64,000 nt of DNA from Micractinium sp. NFX-FRZ (Eukaryota; Chlorophyta; Trebouxiophyceae; Chlorellales; Chlorellaceae): the NCBI GenBank assembly GCA_029339195.1, contig JAPTJF010000013.1, positions 62,001 to 126,000 of the forward strand, given 5' to 3'. Of the stretch, positions 1-15,000 are shown in pieces. Under the pieces are notes generated by a model that worked only from the letters and a program-made list of their open reading frames with translations, searched no databases and was not told the DNA's origin. Within the stretch, counting starts at the first letter, position 1. Each line of letters starts with the position of its first letter. The position numbers and the translations under genes were made by a program.

Positions 1-3000
1 GGCAAAAACATCTGCACCTAACGCTGCAACACATGCATTGCAGGAACAAACCTGGATGATGGGCTCGGCCGCGGCAAGGTCACGGGAACACTCCTCCTGG
101 AATGAGGTAACCTCTGTCTGCAGCGCGGCTGCTGCCTCCTCATCCTCGCGTGACTTTTCCACCTCCTCGTCCACTTTAGCTTTCTCCTGGCCAATGGACT
201 CAATCAGCGCCTGCAGGCGATGTATGCAACTCATACAAGTCAGCTTTGAAGTGGAGAACGCATGGCGAGCAACGCTGGCATGCACCCCTCGACCTTCCGG
301 GTTGCACAATGAAAGCATCGACACACCTGGGTTGTGGCCTTCTTCTCCTCCACAATAATCTGCTCCTCCTGCAGGTTCTTCTGCAGCTCCTCTACCGCAG
401 ACGATGCCTGCAGATGAGGAATGGGCAGCCAGGTTTGTGACACGGAAAGGCTCTGGTATCTCCGTCCATCCTGAGCAACAGTTGTGCACATATGGCATAT
501 GCACAGTTCACCCACCGAGGTGATCTTGTCCACACCGCTCTCCAGCCGCAGCTTGGCCTGTGCAAGCTGACCGCGCTTCTTCTCCAGCAGCTGCTTGTAG
601 AGCGAGATAAGCTCCAGGTACGATTTGGGGGTGGTGTAGTTGTGGCGCCGGAACATCTCGTGGTACCTGGATCGCAATGGCAAGAAAGGTGTGAGTGGTG
701 CTGAGCATTCCCTGCGTCTGCTCAAACATGCTCTTGCATCGGACCATTTGCCAGACATGGACAACATCAGCCACTCCCACTGCTTGACTTCTCGCATGAC
801 CCCGCCTCACTTGCGGCTGGCGGCGGTGACAGACTGGTGCGCAAAGGCCATGTGTTGAGCCACGCTCTCACGCAGCGTCTCTGACAGGTCGGGCACGTCT
901 GCCAGGAAGCGGCGAGCGACATTGACCAAGGCATCCTGGGGCCATGGGTGGAACCTGCCAGGGTAAATGGGCCAGAGAATACACTAACCACAAGTGTTCA
1001 AACAATTGGGCCAGAGAACATCCAAAACATTTGTTCAAACAGGAATGCATGCACAGCGCCTGCCAGGCTCTCCCCCCAACCGCCTGACACGCCGGCTCAC
1101 CAGTCAAACACCGTACAGTTGACCAAGGCCGGGAACTGGCGAGCGCGAATTCTAAAGGAGTCGCCCACAGGACTGAAGCACAGCACGACGTGCAGATTCT
1201 TGCGGACCTGCATTGTGGGGGTCCATAGAAGGCGTGTTGCATACCCTACTTGGCACCACTGCTGCCCGGCTGCCAGCTTCCAACGGGCACATACATATAT
1301 GCTCCACCCCAGCACAGCAGGTGCCCTGCACTCACCCGCTCAATGAAGAACTGCCAGCAGTTCTCAGGGGTATCAACGAGGCCTGCAGCCTTGACCTCGT
1401 TGCGCACCTGCAGGTGACCATGGGCGGGCACAACAGGCACTGAGATTAACTTTTGCGCTGAGCAGCACGTGCAGCCCTGCAGTCTTGCCCAGCCGGGGGC
1501 GCTCCCAGAGATACGCACCGCATTGCAGAAGCCGTCCTTGTCCTCTTGGGTGCAAAGGTCGGGGATGTCACCATTGGCCAGCAGGTCGTTAATGTACACC
1601 AGGAAGTGCTCCTTCACAATCTGCAGAGATGCAGGGGAAAGTCATGTCAGGGGTGGATGCGTGTGTGTTACACGCAAAAAAATTAATTTCAATGGCTTTC
1701 AACAAGGAGTGCAGCTTTCGCACCCATTGGCAAACCCAATTCACTGCACTTGAGAGCACCTCGATGCATTGTCGGGACGCACCTGCTGGTCAGTCATCAG
1801 CAGCACAATCGGCACGCCCTTGGCGCCGGCTTTCTGGTACAGGCTCAGCAGATCCTGCACAGAGGGCCACGCAAGGTACATGTGAATAATGGGTACTGCT
1901 CGTGCCAAAGCAGCAGCAACGGCAGTTGCGTGGGCACATGCAAAATAACAGATTGCACGCTCTACGTACCGCCCTGAACTCGTTCATTCCGTAGACAGAG
2001 CTGACTGCGATCTGGAACACCTCGTAGCCGCAGATGAAGGCAGCCAACCGTGCCAGGCTCTGCTTGCCTGCAGTCGGGTACAGCAAGGAAAGGGGGTCGG
2101 CAGTGTTCGCGGCTGGCTCTACGCTTAACCTGTGACTGCATACCCGCCAGCCTGCCCACCTGGCTCTCATTCACCCGCAAACAAACCACCATCACTCTCA
2201 CCTGAGCCGCCGACGCCCACCAGCATGGCGTGGCCCCGCGGGACATCCAGGATGCGTGTGATGCGGGACACATGCTCCATCGCCTGCTCGAACAGCACCA
2301 GGTCCATGACTGCAACAAAGGGGCAATCATAGCGGCGTTAAGTATAGGTGATGCTTGCGCACGGTAGCCTTGCCTTGGCAAACGCTTTCTAGAATGCTTG
2401 ATAGCATCGCAGCACACCTGCATTGCTCTCATTGTATTCTGCCAGCTTCTCATCAAGCGCCTTCTTCAGGACGTCACTCGAGGGTGCGCAGCTGTACACC
2501 GGGTTCTCGTTGGCGTCGCGGGCCATAAAGCTGTTGAAAACCAGTGGGCGAGCATCCACCTCCGCCTGCATAATGCCAGAAGCAGGACCAGTGCAATGGC
2601 AACTGAGACAGAATATCCCTGACAGTCCCCGGCGGAGGCGGCGGTGTGCCTTTGGTGCATTTGAATATGCCAGGCAATGTGAACAGTTACTGTAGGCAAT
2701 GGGGCGACCCAAGCAGCTGCCCACGTACCAGTGGCAGGTCGCTGAAATGCTTGCGGATGACGGCATCGCGGAATTCCTGGAACTTGGCCATGTCAGCCTC
2801 GCTCACAAGCCGGTCGCGCAGCACACGCTCGCTCTCGTGCACCCACAAGCGCACCGTCTAGGAGGAGGGCGGAGAAAGAACACAGTGTGAAGGCCTGGTG
2901 AGGAGGTGTGCGCTGTGGTGCTACAGCAGCCATACAGTGCTGCGCAACACACACACATGCACATGCACACACCTGCAGGGGGTGCTTGAAGCCCTCCTTG

Positions 3001-6000
3001 GTCATGCGGCACAGCCCCTGTGTGATGTTGGCTAGCTCGCGCAGGTTGAACTGGTAATGGAACTTGACTACAGGGGTCCAGAAGGCATAAGAGGAACAGC
3101 GTTCACAATTCATCAAAAGGCTGGTATCACCAGGAGTAATACACAAGAGTGCATGCCACGAATACTGTTCATGCAAACTGGCCTTCATACCACGCCATCA
3201 CTCACCTGCCGAGGGCAGGAAGTAGTTCATCACATTGCGGTGCAGCTCAATGGTAGCATCAACCAGCTTAGGACCCAGACGTGCCACCTGCAAAGGGCAG
3301 TGAGCAAGTCAGTTGGCCAGTGTCCTCATCGTCTTATTGATGTCGCATCTCAACAGACGCCTTCCAAACGCACTCACTTCTTCCTCAAACCCTGCCGACA
3401 GGTGGCCCTCAATGAGCTGCGAGTAGATGGACCTGCACCATTGTTGGCAGGGAGGTCGCGTCAGCGGCTCGGGTACCATGTGCGCAGGACATCAACTATG
3501 CAACCTTGCTGGTAGAGGAGCATGCAGGTGGGCAAACAGGCAGGAATCCGCATGGACGGACGCCAGCCTTGCTGACCTCACGACATCAGGCTGTGGCATC
3601 TGGACCGCAAAGGTGGCAAAGTGGCGCTGCATGCGCGGTGTAATGAAGAAGGAGCCCGCAGTGGGGTTGAGGCACGCCACGAACTGGGTGTTGGAGACCT
3701 CCTTCTGCAGGATCTTCTGCTTGTCATACCTGCACGGCCAAGAGCAAAGCGTCAGCAGCGGAAGAAAGATGAGGCAGTGCAGCAGCGTTGCATCGTCCCT
3801 TGTCACGTCTCTGTGCACAAATCGACCCAGCCTCCTGCTCAGTGCCTCACCAGCCGTGGTAGTCGATGCTCTGGCGCAGCAGCTCAACAGCGCTCTGCGT
3901 GTCGTACTTGTCCACATATGGCAGGCTCATGTCGTCCACAAAGTAAATCAGCTTTTTGCTGCCAGGCGGGCCAAACCGCATGCCTGCGAGAGCACCACCA
4001 TGCACAGCAGGCGTTGGGGAAAAGCGGTGTTGTTTCCAAAGGCAAAAGCCAGGGTCCAGCAACCGCTCCGCTCCAACAAGAAATATCCGTGCAAGATGGC
4101 ATACAACCAACACCCTTCGAACAGCACCAGCATCAACCCCACCCACCAGCCTTCTTCTCCAGCGGCGCCTCCAGCACCGACTGCAGGCTAGGCCCGTCAT
4201 GCTTGCTGTTCAGATTGATGGTGTAGGACATATAGCTGTCCGCGTCCAGGCTGCGCAGCTTGTCCCGCATGAGCGCCGTCTTGCCAGTGCCTGCACAACC
4301 ATGCCAAGGAAGAATACGTTTATAGATAGGAGGATTTGCATATTGGATTTGAGTAAGAAGCGCCATGAAGGCCACAGGCATAGAGTGGGTCACATTGCGC
4401 ACCGTGCAGCCGTTCATCAGGCCAGCAAGCCCGTCAAGCCACATCCCATGCCACCATGAGATACTCACCGCTGTTCCCAACAAACATGACGTGGTGCTGG
4501 TTGGGCACCAGCAGGTCGAGCAGGTAGCTCAGGCGTGTGGTCTCCACGGTGGGCACGAAGAGCGAGGAAAAGTTCTCTGTTGGGAAATAGGGCATGCACA
4601 GGTGGGGCGGTTAAGTTTAACCCCACAGCGGCAGCAAAACAAGAAAGAAAGGCACTGTGACAACCAGGCCACAGCCCGCCTGCACACCTGGTGAGTACGT
4701 GAACTGCGGCACCCGCTGGCTCCAGTGAGCCATGCAAACATTTTGCTCATCCACGTAGTAGTCAAACACCGTGCCCTGCAAGCACCGAAGAACGTACAAA
4801 CATCAGTGTTCGGATGAGGCACTGCATGGTGAGAAAGCGGGGAGGTGCATGACGGTGCACAACTGCAATTGAGCTTGCGCTTCAGCTGCCCCTCACCTCC
4901 GGGGGGAAGATGACAGACTTGTGCTCAGCCTGCCACCACCGGCTGAACTGCAGGCGGTAGTCACACAGCTTGTCCACCAGCAGGCAGCCGCCAAAGGCCC
5001 AGATGCAGGCAAACACAAAGTGGTGCTCCAAAAGCTTCTTGTCGGGTGGTGGGGCGCCTCTGGGCAGCTCCTTGGGCACCAGGCCCTCGAGGATCTGGCG
5101 GTGGAAAGTTGAGGGTAGACAAGGACGCGTGAGCAGAAACATTTTGTGAAGCAGGCAGGGAAAGCAACAGTGGGGACCTGGGCAGCTGTAAACAAACTGC
5201 ACATCCTCATAGCCATCCCAAGCCAACTACCTACATCCAGGCGGCTTACGTTGCAAAGAGTCGTGATTTGGTTGATGGCTGACAGCTGCACCACCTGCTT
5301 GAAGTTGCGCCGGCAGTGCTCCAGCGACGTCTCCACATACTTGCTGCATGGGCACCGTGGGCAACAAACGAAGTGTTTGATGTTGAGGGCGGTAGCAGCA
5401 TCCACTAGTCTCAAGCAGGTGTTGCAGGCCGACTGCGGTAATAGCAGACCTTGATAAACCTGCACCCCACCCCGTGCCCGCTCTGCCGTGGTGGCACCTG
5501 AAGAGCATGCTGAGCAGCGGCTTGTACTCAGCACACTCCAGCCGCTCCACCCAGCTCTCCACCGCTGGCTTCCACCCGATGTCGTCCGCGTTGACAAAGA
5601 TGACACCACCGCGGGACACCGTGGCAGGGGAGCAGTGGTTCATGTGGTTGATCTCAAACAGCAGGCGCATGCTGTTTGTCAGCGGGATGCGCTCATTGGA
5701 GGCCAGGGTGAGCATCTTGTTGTCATCCTGCAGGTTACAAGGGCACACACAGGGAGGGCAGTGTGGGCAAGACCAGCAGGAACCAGGTGCTAGGACATGG
5801 CGAGCCGGCAAGCATCACACATTCCTCTGCGGCATCTCACCATGACGGTGTTGCACGACTCGACCCACTCCGCATCAATGTCGCCATCCAGCACAATCCA
5901 CTGGTGGCGGTTGGTTTTGTTGTTGGCCATGTCACGGAAAGTGGTGGACAGCAGGCCATCCTTCCATTCGCGTGTCTGTGGTGTGAGTACGGGGGCAAGC

Positions 6001-9000
6001 AGAGAAGTCAGGTGCTGTGGGCATGCATCCAACAAGCTGGTTGGCAGCAGCGGCAAGCAGCGGCCAGTCAGTCCTGCCTCCCACCTGCGGGTGCAGGTAG
6101 CCGTACAGCTCGTTGCGGGTGACGGCCTTGGGGTTGATGGCACGGAAAATCTGCAGGGTTGACCAAGGCGGCAGGCTGGCAGGCATGTCAGTGGGCCTCC
6201 CTAGGTGCTGGCTCATCTTGCCCAGCATGTCGACTTGTGTCCTCCTCTCGTGTCCCCCCTGAGCATCTCAATCACGGGCTTACCGTCTTCTCGCCATAGT
6301 TGTTCTGCGCCTTCATCAGCGTGCGCCAGATGGCGGACTTGCCGCAGCCAGCGGGGCCCAGTAGGAAGACCGACCACCGGACCTCGAAGATCTCACGCAG
6401 CTGTGACACCTTGAGGCAGAAGGTGGCGTCGGGCTGGTAGCCCAGCTCCAAGGCTGCCTCCTTGACCTGCAGGCCAAAGCAGGATCAGGGCACGTTGATC
6501 CAGACGTGCATCCCAGATTGCCAACGCGTGCACACTCGAGGAGGTGAGGTCTGGCTGTGCACAACCAAAATCCTTCCACTGCTGCTGCACTGATGGCACA
6601 CCCAACCCCACCTTGGCCTCAAAGGTGGTATCAATAGCGCGGGGGACATGCTCAAGCGTCCGGGGGAACAGGTCGCCCAGCAGGCCCATGAAGATGGAGG
6701 TGTCATCCGCCGTCAGCTTGCCCAGGTTGAAGTCGCGCAGCGCACGCAGCAGCACCTTGTCCTCTGTCAACAGAAGACCGGGCAGGGCAGGGTGGAGGGA
6801 CAGTGGTGAGGCAGCACCAGGAATGTTGGCCAGCGCAGCATGCACGTGCACGCACGGTGCAGCAATCAGGAGCCTGCATGCCCCCGGCTGCACGCATGAA
6901 TCGGCACCCCATTTGGCTGGCACCCCACCTGACAGCTCCGGCGCCGCGCGCTTCATGCCACCAGCCACGTACAGCGTGGTCTTGATGGCACGCAGCTTCC
7001 AGTCGTAGTGCCGTGCCTGCGCAGCCGACGGCAGGGCAGCGCAGGGCAAGATGATTGTGGTGTGGCAGGCAGCAGGGCGGTGCTGCCATGGTTGCTCGAC
7101 GTGGTGGCGCAGCATCTGCTTGCATCCCCTCCTGCTTGGCGACTACATCCAGTCTTCTCAAATGCCAGCCCAGCCTCCACACTACTCAGTTTCCCAGCCC
7201 CTGTCCCTCTCCGTTTGCGTGCCCACCTTTGACAGCAGGTCCTCGCACAGCTTGTAGAGGATGATGAACTTGCGGGACAGCACCTTGGACTGCTGGAAGC
7301 CCTCCGACATGAGCATGATCTCGCAGATGAGCGCCAGGTCGGGCGCAGCCATGGACACGGGGCGGAAGAGCGCCTGCGGGGGACCGACCGGATGGGCACG
7401 CCAAGAAAGGGCACAATTGCGAAGAGGACAGAGTGCGGGCAGCATAGCAGCACAAGGCAGGCATGCACCACCTGGACGGTCAATGGCCACCCCTGCCGCC
7501 TCCTCTACCCGCTCCGCCTTCCCCCGCCGCACCTTGACTGACTCGGGCAGCTCGGCGCGGCCGGGGTAGCCGGGGTTCATGGTGATGAACATCATGGTGC
7601 TGGGCTTGAGCACAATTTCCGAGTCCTCGAACAGGAAGCGCTCCTTGCGAGCGCGCAGCGCGTCCAGCACCGACTTGTACTGAGTGGAGCACACCGACAG
7701 CACCGGCACGGGCACTCCTGCAGGTGGGAAGCATGGAAACGAGTTTGGGAGAGGGTTAGACATGTACGGCGCAGGACACGGCATGGAAGAGGGTTGGAGG
7801 GGTTGGAGGGAGGCAGGGGCAGGGAGGGCCGGGTCGCCCTGGCGAGGGGCGATCGCACAACATGCTCACTGGAAAAGCATTTGCCCAGCAGTGCTCCTCA
7901 TGTTTCCGGTTTCCCAACATGATGAGCGGTGCTTGGGAGTAGGCTGAACCTGGGATGTGCCCATGAAGGCAAACTGGAAAGTGCAGTACAGGGGCTGCCG
8001 CCAGCGCCGGCACCGGCGGTAGGCCAAACCATCCAAGCACCCTCTGCCGCTGCCCGCCCCGCCCACCCAACCTCCCACCCCAACCATCCACCCCAACTCC
8101 CCAAACACCAAAAAACACTTGCGATTAAATTCATCCATGCACGCCCAGGAGCCCGTCTGCGCCAGGCCCTTGAAGATCTGGCCCATCGACTTGTAGTCCA
8201 TCTGGTCGGAGCAGTTGAACACGTAGCACTGCACGCCCAGCGCGCGCGCCAGGTCCTTGCACGTCTCCGTCTTGCCCGTGCCCGCGGGGCCAGCGGGGGC
8301 GCCGCCTGCAGTGGGAGGGGGCAGGGGCAGGGGAGGGCGAGGATGAACACCAGAGGCACGCAGCGGCCAGCCAGCTGGCAACCTGGTTGCGGGACCGGCG
8401 CCTTCTGACCCGCTCACTGTCCTCCACCTGGCCCGCCCGCCATGCACCACCCTTAACCTACCGAGCATGAGGCGCTGCGCCTGGGTCAGCGTGATGTAGC
8501 AGCGGTCGGTGAGCGGGGTGATGCAGAGGCAGCCCACGTTGCCGATGTACTCATTTAGGTACTTGATCTCGGCGTCGCAGATGTTGACCTGCAAGGGGGG
8601 CGGGGCCGGGCAGGGATGGTGGGCGCCTGGGGTTTCACTGCAGTGGGCGTGGAGCTGGTGCAGGCGCCCCCCAAGTGTGCACCTCAAGAGGCGGTGCCGC
8701 AAACCGGCTTGCCTCCCAGCAGACCCCCAGCGCCCGCCCCCCGTGCTCAGCTGCCCGGGCCCCACCTGGCACTCCTTGGTCTTCTCGTTCTGCCCGTAGC
8801 GCAGCTGGCTCTGCCACTGGAAGCACTGCCCGTTCTCCACGCGCTCCTCAATCATGCGCTGCACAACGTCGCGCGCGTGCACATCCACGGTGCACAGGGT
8901 GATGAGCTTCTTGCGGTCGTTCTTGGACAGCGGGCCGTTGATGAGGTCAATGAGGTCGCTGCACAGCGGGACAAAACCAAAACGGGACACAGACAGGTTG

Positions 9001-12000
9001 GGCACACTGGTTGGAAGGGAGGTCAGTACACACTGCTCGCACTGGTCCCACTGATGCGACGGGGGAGGCCAGCAGGTTTGGGCTGCTGATGTGCCAACCA
9101 TACGGGCAGCCCTGCGCACCTGAGCTGCGCCTTCTGCCGCTCCAGCACCTCCTTGAGCGCATCCTCGTTGCCGTCCTCCAACTCCTCGAATGCCTCATTC
9201 ACCTGCATGGCGCACACCAGGGGCGAAATGGGCACCCAGCAGTGTGAATTATTTTGGGTCAGGCAAGCAGCCTCAAGCTTCATGCAGCAAGCGGGGCCCT
9301 GGAGCAGCTTTGCTGTTGTTGTAGGGCTGTGGGGCAGCCGTTCTGCAACGCATGCACAACAGGCATGCAGCTTCCTATCAACTGCTCTCCCGCAGGCATC
9401 TCCTGGCCCCACCCTCCCGGGCGGGTGCACACACCTCCTGGGTGAAGAAGAGGCGCGACACCACCACCGTGTTCTGCACGCTGCTCTCAAAGATCCACTT
9501 GGTGCGGGGGCGCTCGTCGTAGGTGGGGATGATGGACTTGAACTCGTGGCTCAGCGCCGCACGCATCGCGTCCACCACGCTTTGCAGCCACACCTGGCGT
9601 GTAGAGTCAAACAAGGTGCAGGCATTGGGTGCGCGCTTCCCACATGATCTGGCAGGGCCCTGCCGCCAAAATGCCCAAGCATGCACCTTCCCCCTGCTGA
9701 CTGCGGCCTGGCACCTGCAACCCTGCCCGCCTTGCCCACCCACCTCCACGGGGCCGTCGCACACGCAGGGTGCCGCAAACGGCACGTATTCGCCCTCGCC
9801 CGAGTACATGCCCACCGCCGTCTTGGTGAGCTGCCCCTGGGCGTCCTTGGTGAACTCCAGGTTGTGGATGTTGTCAAACACCTTGGGCAGGTGCCTGAGG
9901 CAGGGGGAGTGGACAGCAGGGGCCCGATTGCAACGTGAACATCAAACAGTGCCCACTGCCAAACAAAAGGCATGGCCCTCCTGCCCAGACAAATGCCCGT
10001 TTGGTTTTGGATGCACCAACCTGACAATGGCCTGCGGGTTAGAGCCCTTGGACAGGATGTCGAGCAGGTCTGTCGGTGCCACAAAGTAAAAGCGTGGGAA
10101 CGCGGTGCGCTTGGTCTCCAAGTAGTCCTGCAGAGGGGGCAAGGGAACCAGATTAGGGCGGAGCGTATACCGGTAGAGAAGCAGCAACGGGCAAGCAGAT
10201 GGCAGGTGGAACAATGCATCAAAATCACTGGTGCATGTAACTGCCCTCCTAGCCTGGCAGGTACACGGCAGCGGTGGCCACCTGCAGCGCCTTCTCGCAC
10301 AGCTCCAGCTGCTGCAGCATGCTCTCCAGCCGCTCCTGCCGCCCCTCAGCGCAGGCCTCCACCACATTGGTGACGTCGGGCGCTGACTTCATGAGGTCCT
10401 GCAGCAAACAGAGACATTGCAAAAATGAACTGAGGAGCAGCTGGTAAAGTAAGGCGGCAACTGTCAGGCCTCGCTTTACCTCACTGCCAGATGACCACCG
10501 GCACAGAGGGTGCCACAGCACAGCAGGGCCAGCACAGCAGGCCGGCACACTCACCACGTAGTCTGCGTTAATGGCGTCAAACCGCTTGGAGTCATCGGGC
10601 AGCTGCACCCGGATGTCAGCAGACCCCACAAAGATGGACTCCAGCGCCTGCCACTTCCGCTGCACTTCTGTCCACACGTTGAGCACCATGTCCACGGTGC
10701 CAAGCTTCTTCTGCCACGAGGCCACCGCTTCCAAGAACTTGGGGTTGCCCTGCTCGCGGGGAGAAGGAATCAATCAACCACGGGCACAAGGCAACCGTGT
10801 GCGAGGAGCATAGGGCAGCAAGGCCTCCAGGAGCTTGGGTGTATGCATCTCAACAAATGCCAGTTGCCCCCCATCCCCTGCCCAGTATCATGTAGCCTCT
10901 GCGCAGCTCCGCGCCCCAAAGCTTCCCGCTAGCTCACCATGACGTATTTGCCGCCAGCCATGTTCTGCAGCACCAGGTTGTCGCTCTCCAGCGTCTCCAC
11001 AATGACATCATCCACACTAAGCTGGAAGACATCAGTGTCCTGGTAGGGAGAGAAGGTGAGGTTCATGTTGCGCCACGTCTCCTCGATCTTGTGCAGCGCC
11101 TGCGGAAACAGGAAGGGGGCAGACAGGCGTTGAGCGATGCATCGCGCAAGGTTGTGCAATGCAAGCCAGCAACTAAAGCCTGCACCTCAATTAGACCGCC
11201 ACTATGATCGCGGGGCCCACGACTCCCTCGTACCTTCTCCACCAGCAGCTCCTTCTGAGCACGATCCACAATCTCGGTGCAAGCATCCACGCAGGTGTGC
11301 AGCCCAAGGTTGAGCAGGTCTCCCAGCTTAAAGTTGCTGTCCATGATGAAGCGCTTGCCAGTGGCCTGCAGGGGAGTTGTAGAGGTGAGCCAACAGGGTA
11401 AAGCCCAAGTGGTGCCAGAGGCGGCACACCCAGCATTGCAGCACTGCAGTAAACAACCACCACATTGAAGCGTGGCCCATGCTCACCTTCATCAGCAGCA
11501 GCCAGTGGCGGTCACGCATGGCTGGGTGGTGCAGGTCCTGCACCAGCGGCAGCGCCAGCATCATGGCCTTGACCCGTTCCTCCAGCAGCCGGAAGACGTC
11601 GTAGCCACGCACCTGCGGGCCATGGTAGTGAAGCGACATGCGGGGGACATGTGACATTCCTCACTTGCTGTCGGCAGAGAACCGCATTCTGCACTCACGG
11701 GGTGCCTGCATGCACAGGACTGCCGTCCCTCTGCTGCTTGCATAACTCACCGCCTTGGGCAATTGCTTGAGGTCCTTTGTCAGCTGCTTGCACTCCTCCA
11801 TCAGCTGCAGAATTGTTGGATAATGAGATGGTTTAGTGAGAGACTTGTACCACTCCAACCGGTCCGCACGTGTTTTGTTCTTTGCGTCTTTGCACTTTAG
11901 CAACGCTCACCATCTCCACGTTGATGCCACCCCACAGCATGCGGCTCCAAGCCTGGAACGTGTGCAGCGCAGCGGCCGCCTGGTCCCACAGGGCCTTGAG

Positions 12001-15000
12001 GTAGCTCAGCTCCTCCTGTAGACAAGAAGGAGTTCAAACGTGAGAGACAGCGTGACCGAAGTTGAGGCAACATAATAAGCGGGAACATAATAAGCGGGAG
12101 CTCCTGTGAAGTCAATGACCTGCCATCAGCAGCCAGCTCATTTGCGGCCTGGAGCCTGGACGTTGACAACCAATTCCAGCCACCTGCCACTCACCAGACA
12201 GTGCTGCAGAGAGATGTAGTCGGACACGTACAGCTCAAAGAGATCCTGCTGCTTCCGCAGCACCTCAGCCTCCTCCATAAGAGTCATCACCGAAGGCTGA
12301 CCCTGCACGCTGCCATGGTGGAAGTTGTCCAGCAGCGAGTAGGCTGTCTTGACCTGCAGTGGGGCACAAAGGCAGGAACAAGCAGCGTGCGGTGTCATAC
12401 TAAGGAGGCACTGTGCATGACGGGCAGTTGGCATAGCAGGAATGGTGCAATTCATCAGCATGCGGGTCCGAGAGTGCCTTATTATTGCCCTTATTATTAT
12501 TGGCCTACTCACGTGCTCCAGGCCGAGCACCTCCCCGGACGCTGCGAAGGGCGCAGTCTGCAGGAAGAAGGAGCGATAGGCCTCCAGCTTCTCGCCAAAG
12601 ACGTCGCTCTTGCGCCGCACGTCAATGGCCTCCGCCGTCTGGAACGGCGCCAGCTCCTCGCGCCGGCTGCAGTAAATGGCAGAGGGAGTGAGGAATCAAC
12701 CAATCGCAACTTTGCAGAGCCGGAGAAGGTCAGCCTCCACCCATGCAGATGTAAGATGCAACAGCATGCCCTCTACGCCACTCTCTGCCATGCAGATGCA
12801 CCAGGACATAGCAGCACCACCCTGGCAGCCAAGCAGGCAAGCTTACGCAAACATCTTCTTCATCAGCAGACGCCACTGTCGCGGGCCATCCTCCAGCTGC
12901 TTCACCAGTGCAGGGTCCAGCGGGTCGTTGAAGCGCACAAGCAGCCCCACCGTGTCCTCCAACGGCTTGAACATGGCCTCTGCAGCGCATGACATCAGCC
13001 AGCACAGCAGATAGAAGTGAGCAAACAAACAAACTTTGTTCAGGGGGGTAGCAGTGCATGAGTGCTAGACCAGGTAGCAGTGAAAAAATGAAAGGCTTGC
13101 AGCACCTGACAGTGTGCGCTGCGAGCACCCTGCAGTGCTCACCCGTGCGATCGTTGCGCTTCTGGACCTCGCGAATGCAGGCCATGATGTTGTACAGTCG
13201 GCTCCGTCGTGCCTCCTCAGCAGCCTGCTTAGCCACCTCGGCATCCACAACTGATGACGAGCTCTCCAGGCGGTTCATCAAGCTGGACTGCACCAGGAAA
13301 TAATAGAAGACAAGGGAAGCACGGCAGTAAGCTTATGCTAGTCGGGGAGCGCAAACAGACTGCTACAGTGACCCAAAGCTGAAGGGCACAAGCAAGCAGC
13401 AGCATGCGGTCAAAATAGCCCAGGTAGCACCCTACCATCCCTGGCTCAGCCAACACTGTCTTCACAGCAAGCTGTGCAAGCAGCACCCAACTCGCCTCGA
13501 CAGAGGGCGGGCCACGCGGTGTGGGCTTGACGGAGGAAGGCAGGCTACTGGCAAGTAGGGAGGTGGTCGACGGCACGCTGTTGTCCTCGTCCAGGCTCTC
13601 ATCCAGGGTGGTGTTGGCAGTCCCCATGAACGTGAAAAGCTCCTGCACTGAACCCTCCACCTGCAGCAGGAGAGCAACAAGAGATAGGGGTATGCTCAAG
13701 TACGTGTCCAGTCAGGACCAGCGCATGCGCCCCCTGTGCTCTGAGAGCAGCTATCCCTGCGGCACAACCCGCTACTGTCCTGCCCCAACCACCCGCTGCT
13801 TCTGCTTCCTACCATTGCCCTTTGCCCGGCCCCACCCACCTCGCCGCGCAGGTGGCGCATGAAGAGGTAAATCCACTTGGAAGTCCAAGTGAGTAGTGCC
13901 TGCTTGAGCGGCTTGGCATCGACCTTGATCCAGCCAATAGCAGCACTGGCAGGAAGCGCCTGCACCTCGTCCTGGATGGCCTTGTACTTGCCAATCTCAG
14001 CAGCAAAGGCCTCCAGGCTGGGACTGTGCGGCCCGCCGCTCTGCAGGAAGCTGCGCAGCGCCTGCTGCATGTCGACCTGCCAAAGGTGCGCGTACTTGAC
14101 AAACTGCTGCCGGAAGGCGGTGCAGCGCTCCTCTGTCTCGAGGAGCGCATGCTGCACAGCGCTGAGTGCCTCGCGGATGCGCACGTCCTCGTCAAGCTCC
14201 TTGACATATGTGCCTGCTTAAGAAACAAAGCAAGGGGCAGAAACAAAAGGAGAGCGTTCAAGTGAGGCACATTGAGGGTCGCCTAGCACGAGAGGAGGAA
14301 CGCAGGTGAGGCACGCAGTTTGTGAAGTGCTGTTGCAGGTGAGGCACGCAGTTTGTGTAGTGCGTTGCACATCTGCGCTTGATCTCCACTGATCACTTGC
14401 CCGCCTGGCTTACCCTCGCCGCTGTCCAGGCGCTTCATCAGCGTGCCAATCTCAAAGTAGCTCTTCACCCAGCTAAGCACCATGCCGCGCACGCTGGGGC
14501 CCGCGGCCTCAGCAACCTCGGGGGCCCACACCACGTCGGGGCCCACCAGCTCCATCTGGACCTCCAGCATGGGAGCAATGTCGTTTTTGGCAATGTTCTC
14601 GATGTTGATCTGCAGATCACAAAAAGCAAGGAAGCAATGATAAGGTCAACGGCTGGGACTTGAAGCTGGCATTTGTGAAGCGGCACAGGCGCTTGCTTTC
14701 CGTCCGCAGGTCCAGCAGAGCAACGGGTCGGCCAGGTGGTAAGTTTTTGCTTGCCTGGTTGTGCAGCTGGTTGAGCGAGGCAATGATGGCCTTTGCAAGC
14801 CCGTCCACCACAATATCACTGAGGTAGGCCACAAAGCTGCAGCAAGCAGGATTTCAGGAATGGTTGGCACCGCACGGAGAGCTGAGGCGAAAGACAATGC
14901 AGCGCTGGAACAACTGGCTGTGGGTACATCCTGCACAGCTATCAACACATGCGCAGCTGCCGGATGCCCAACATGCAATTGCCTAAGCTTCCCAAACATC

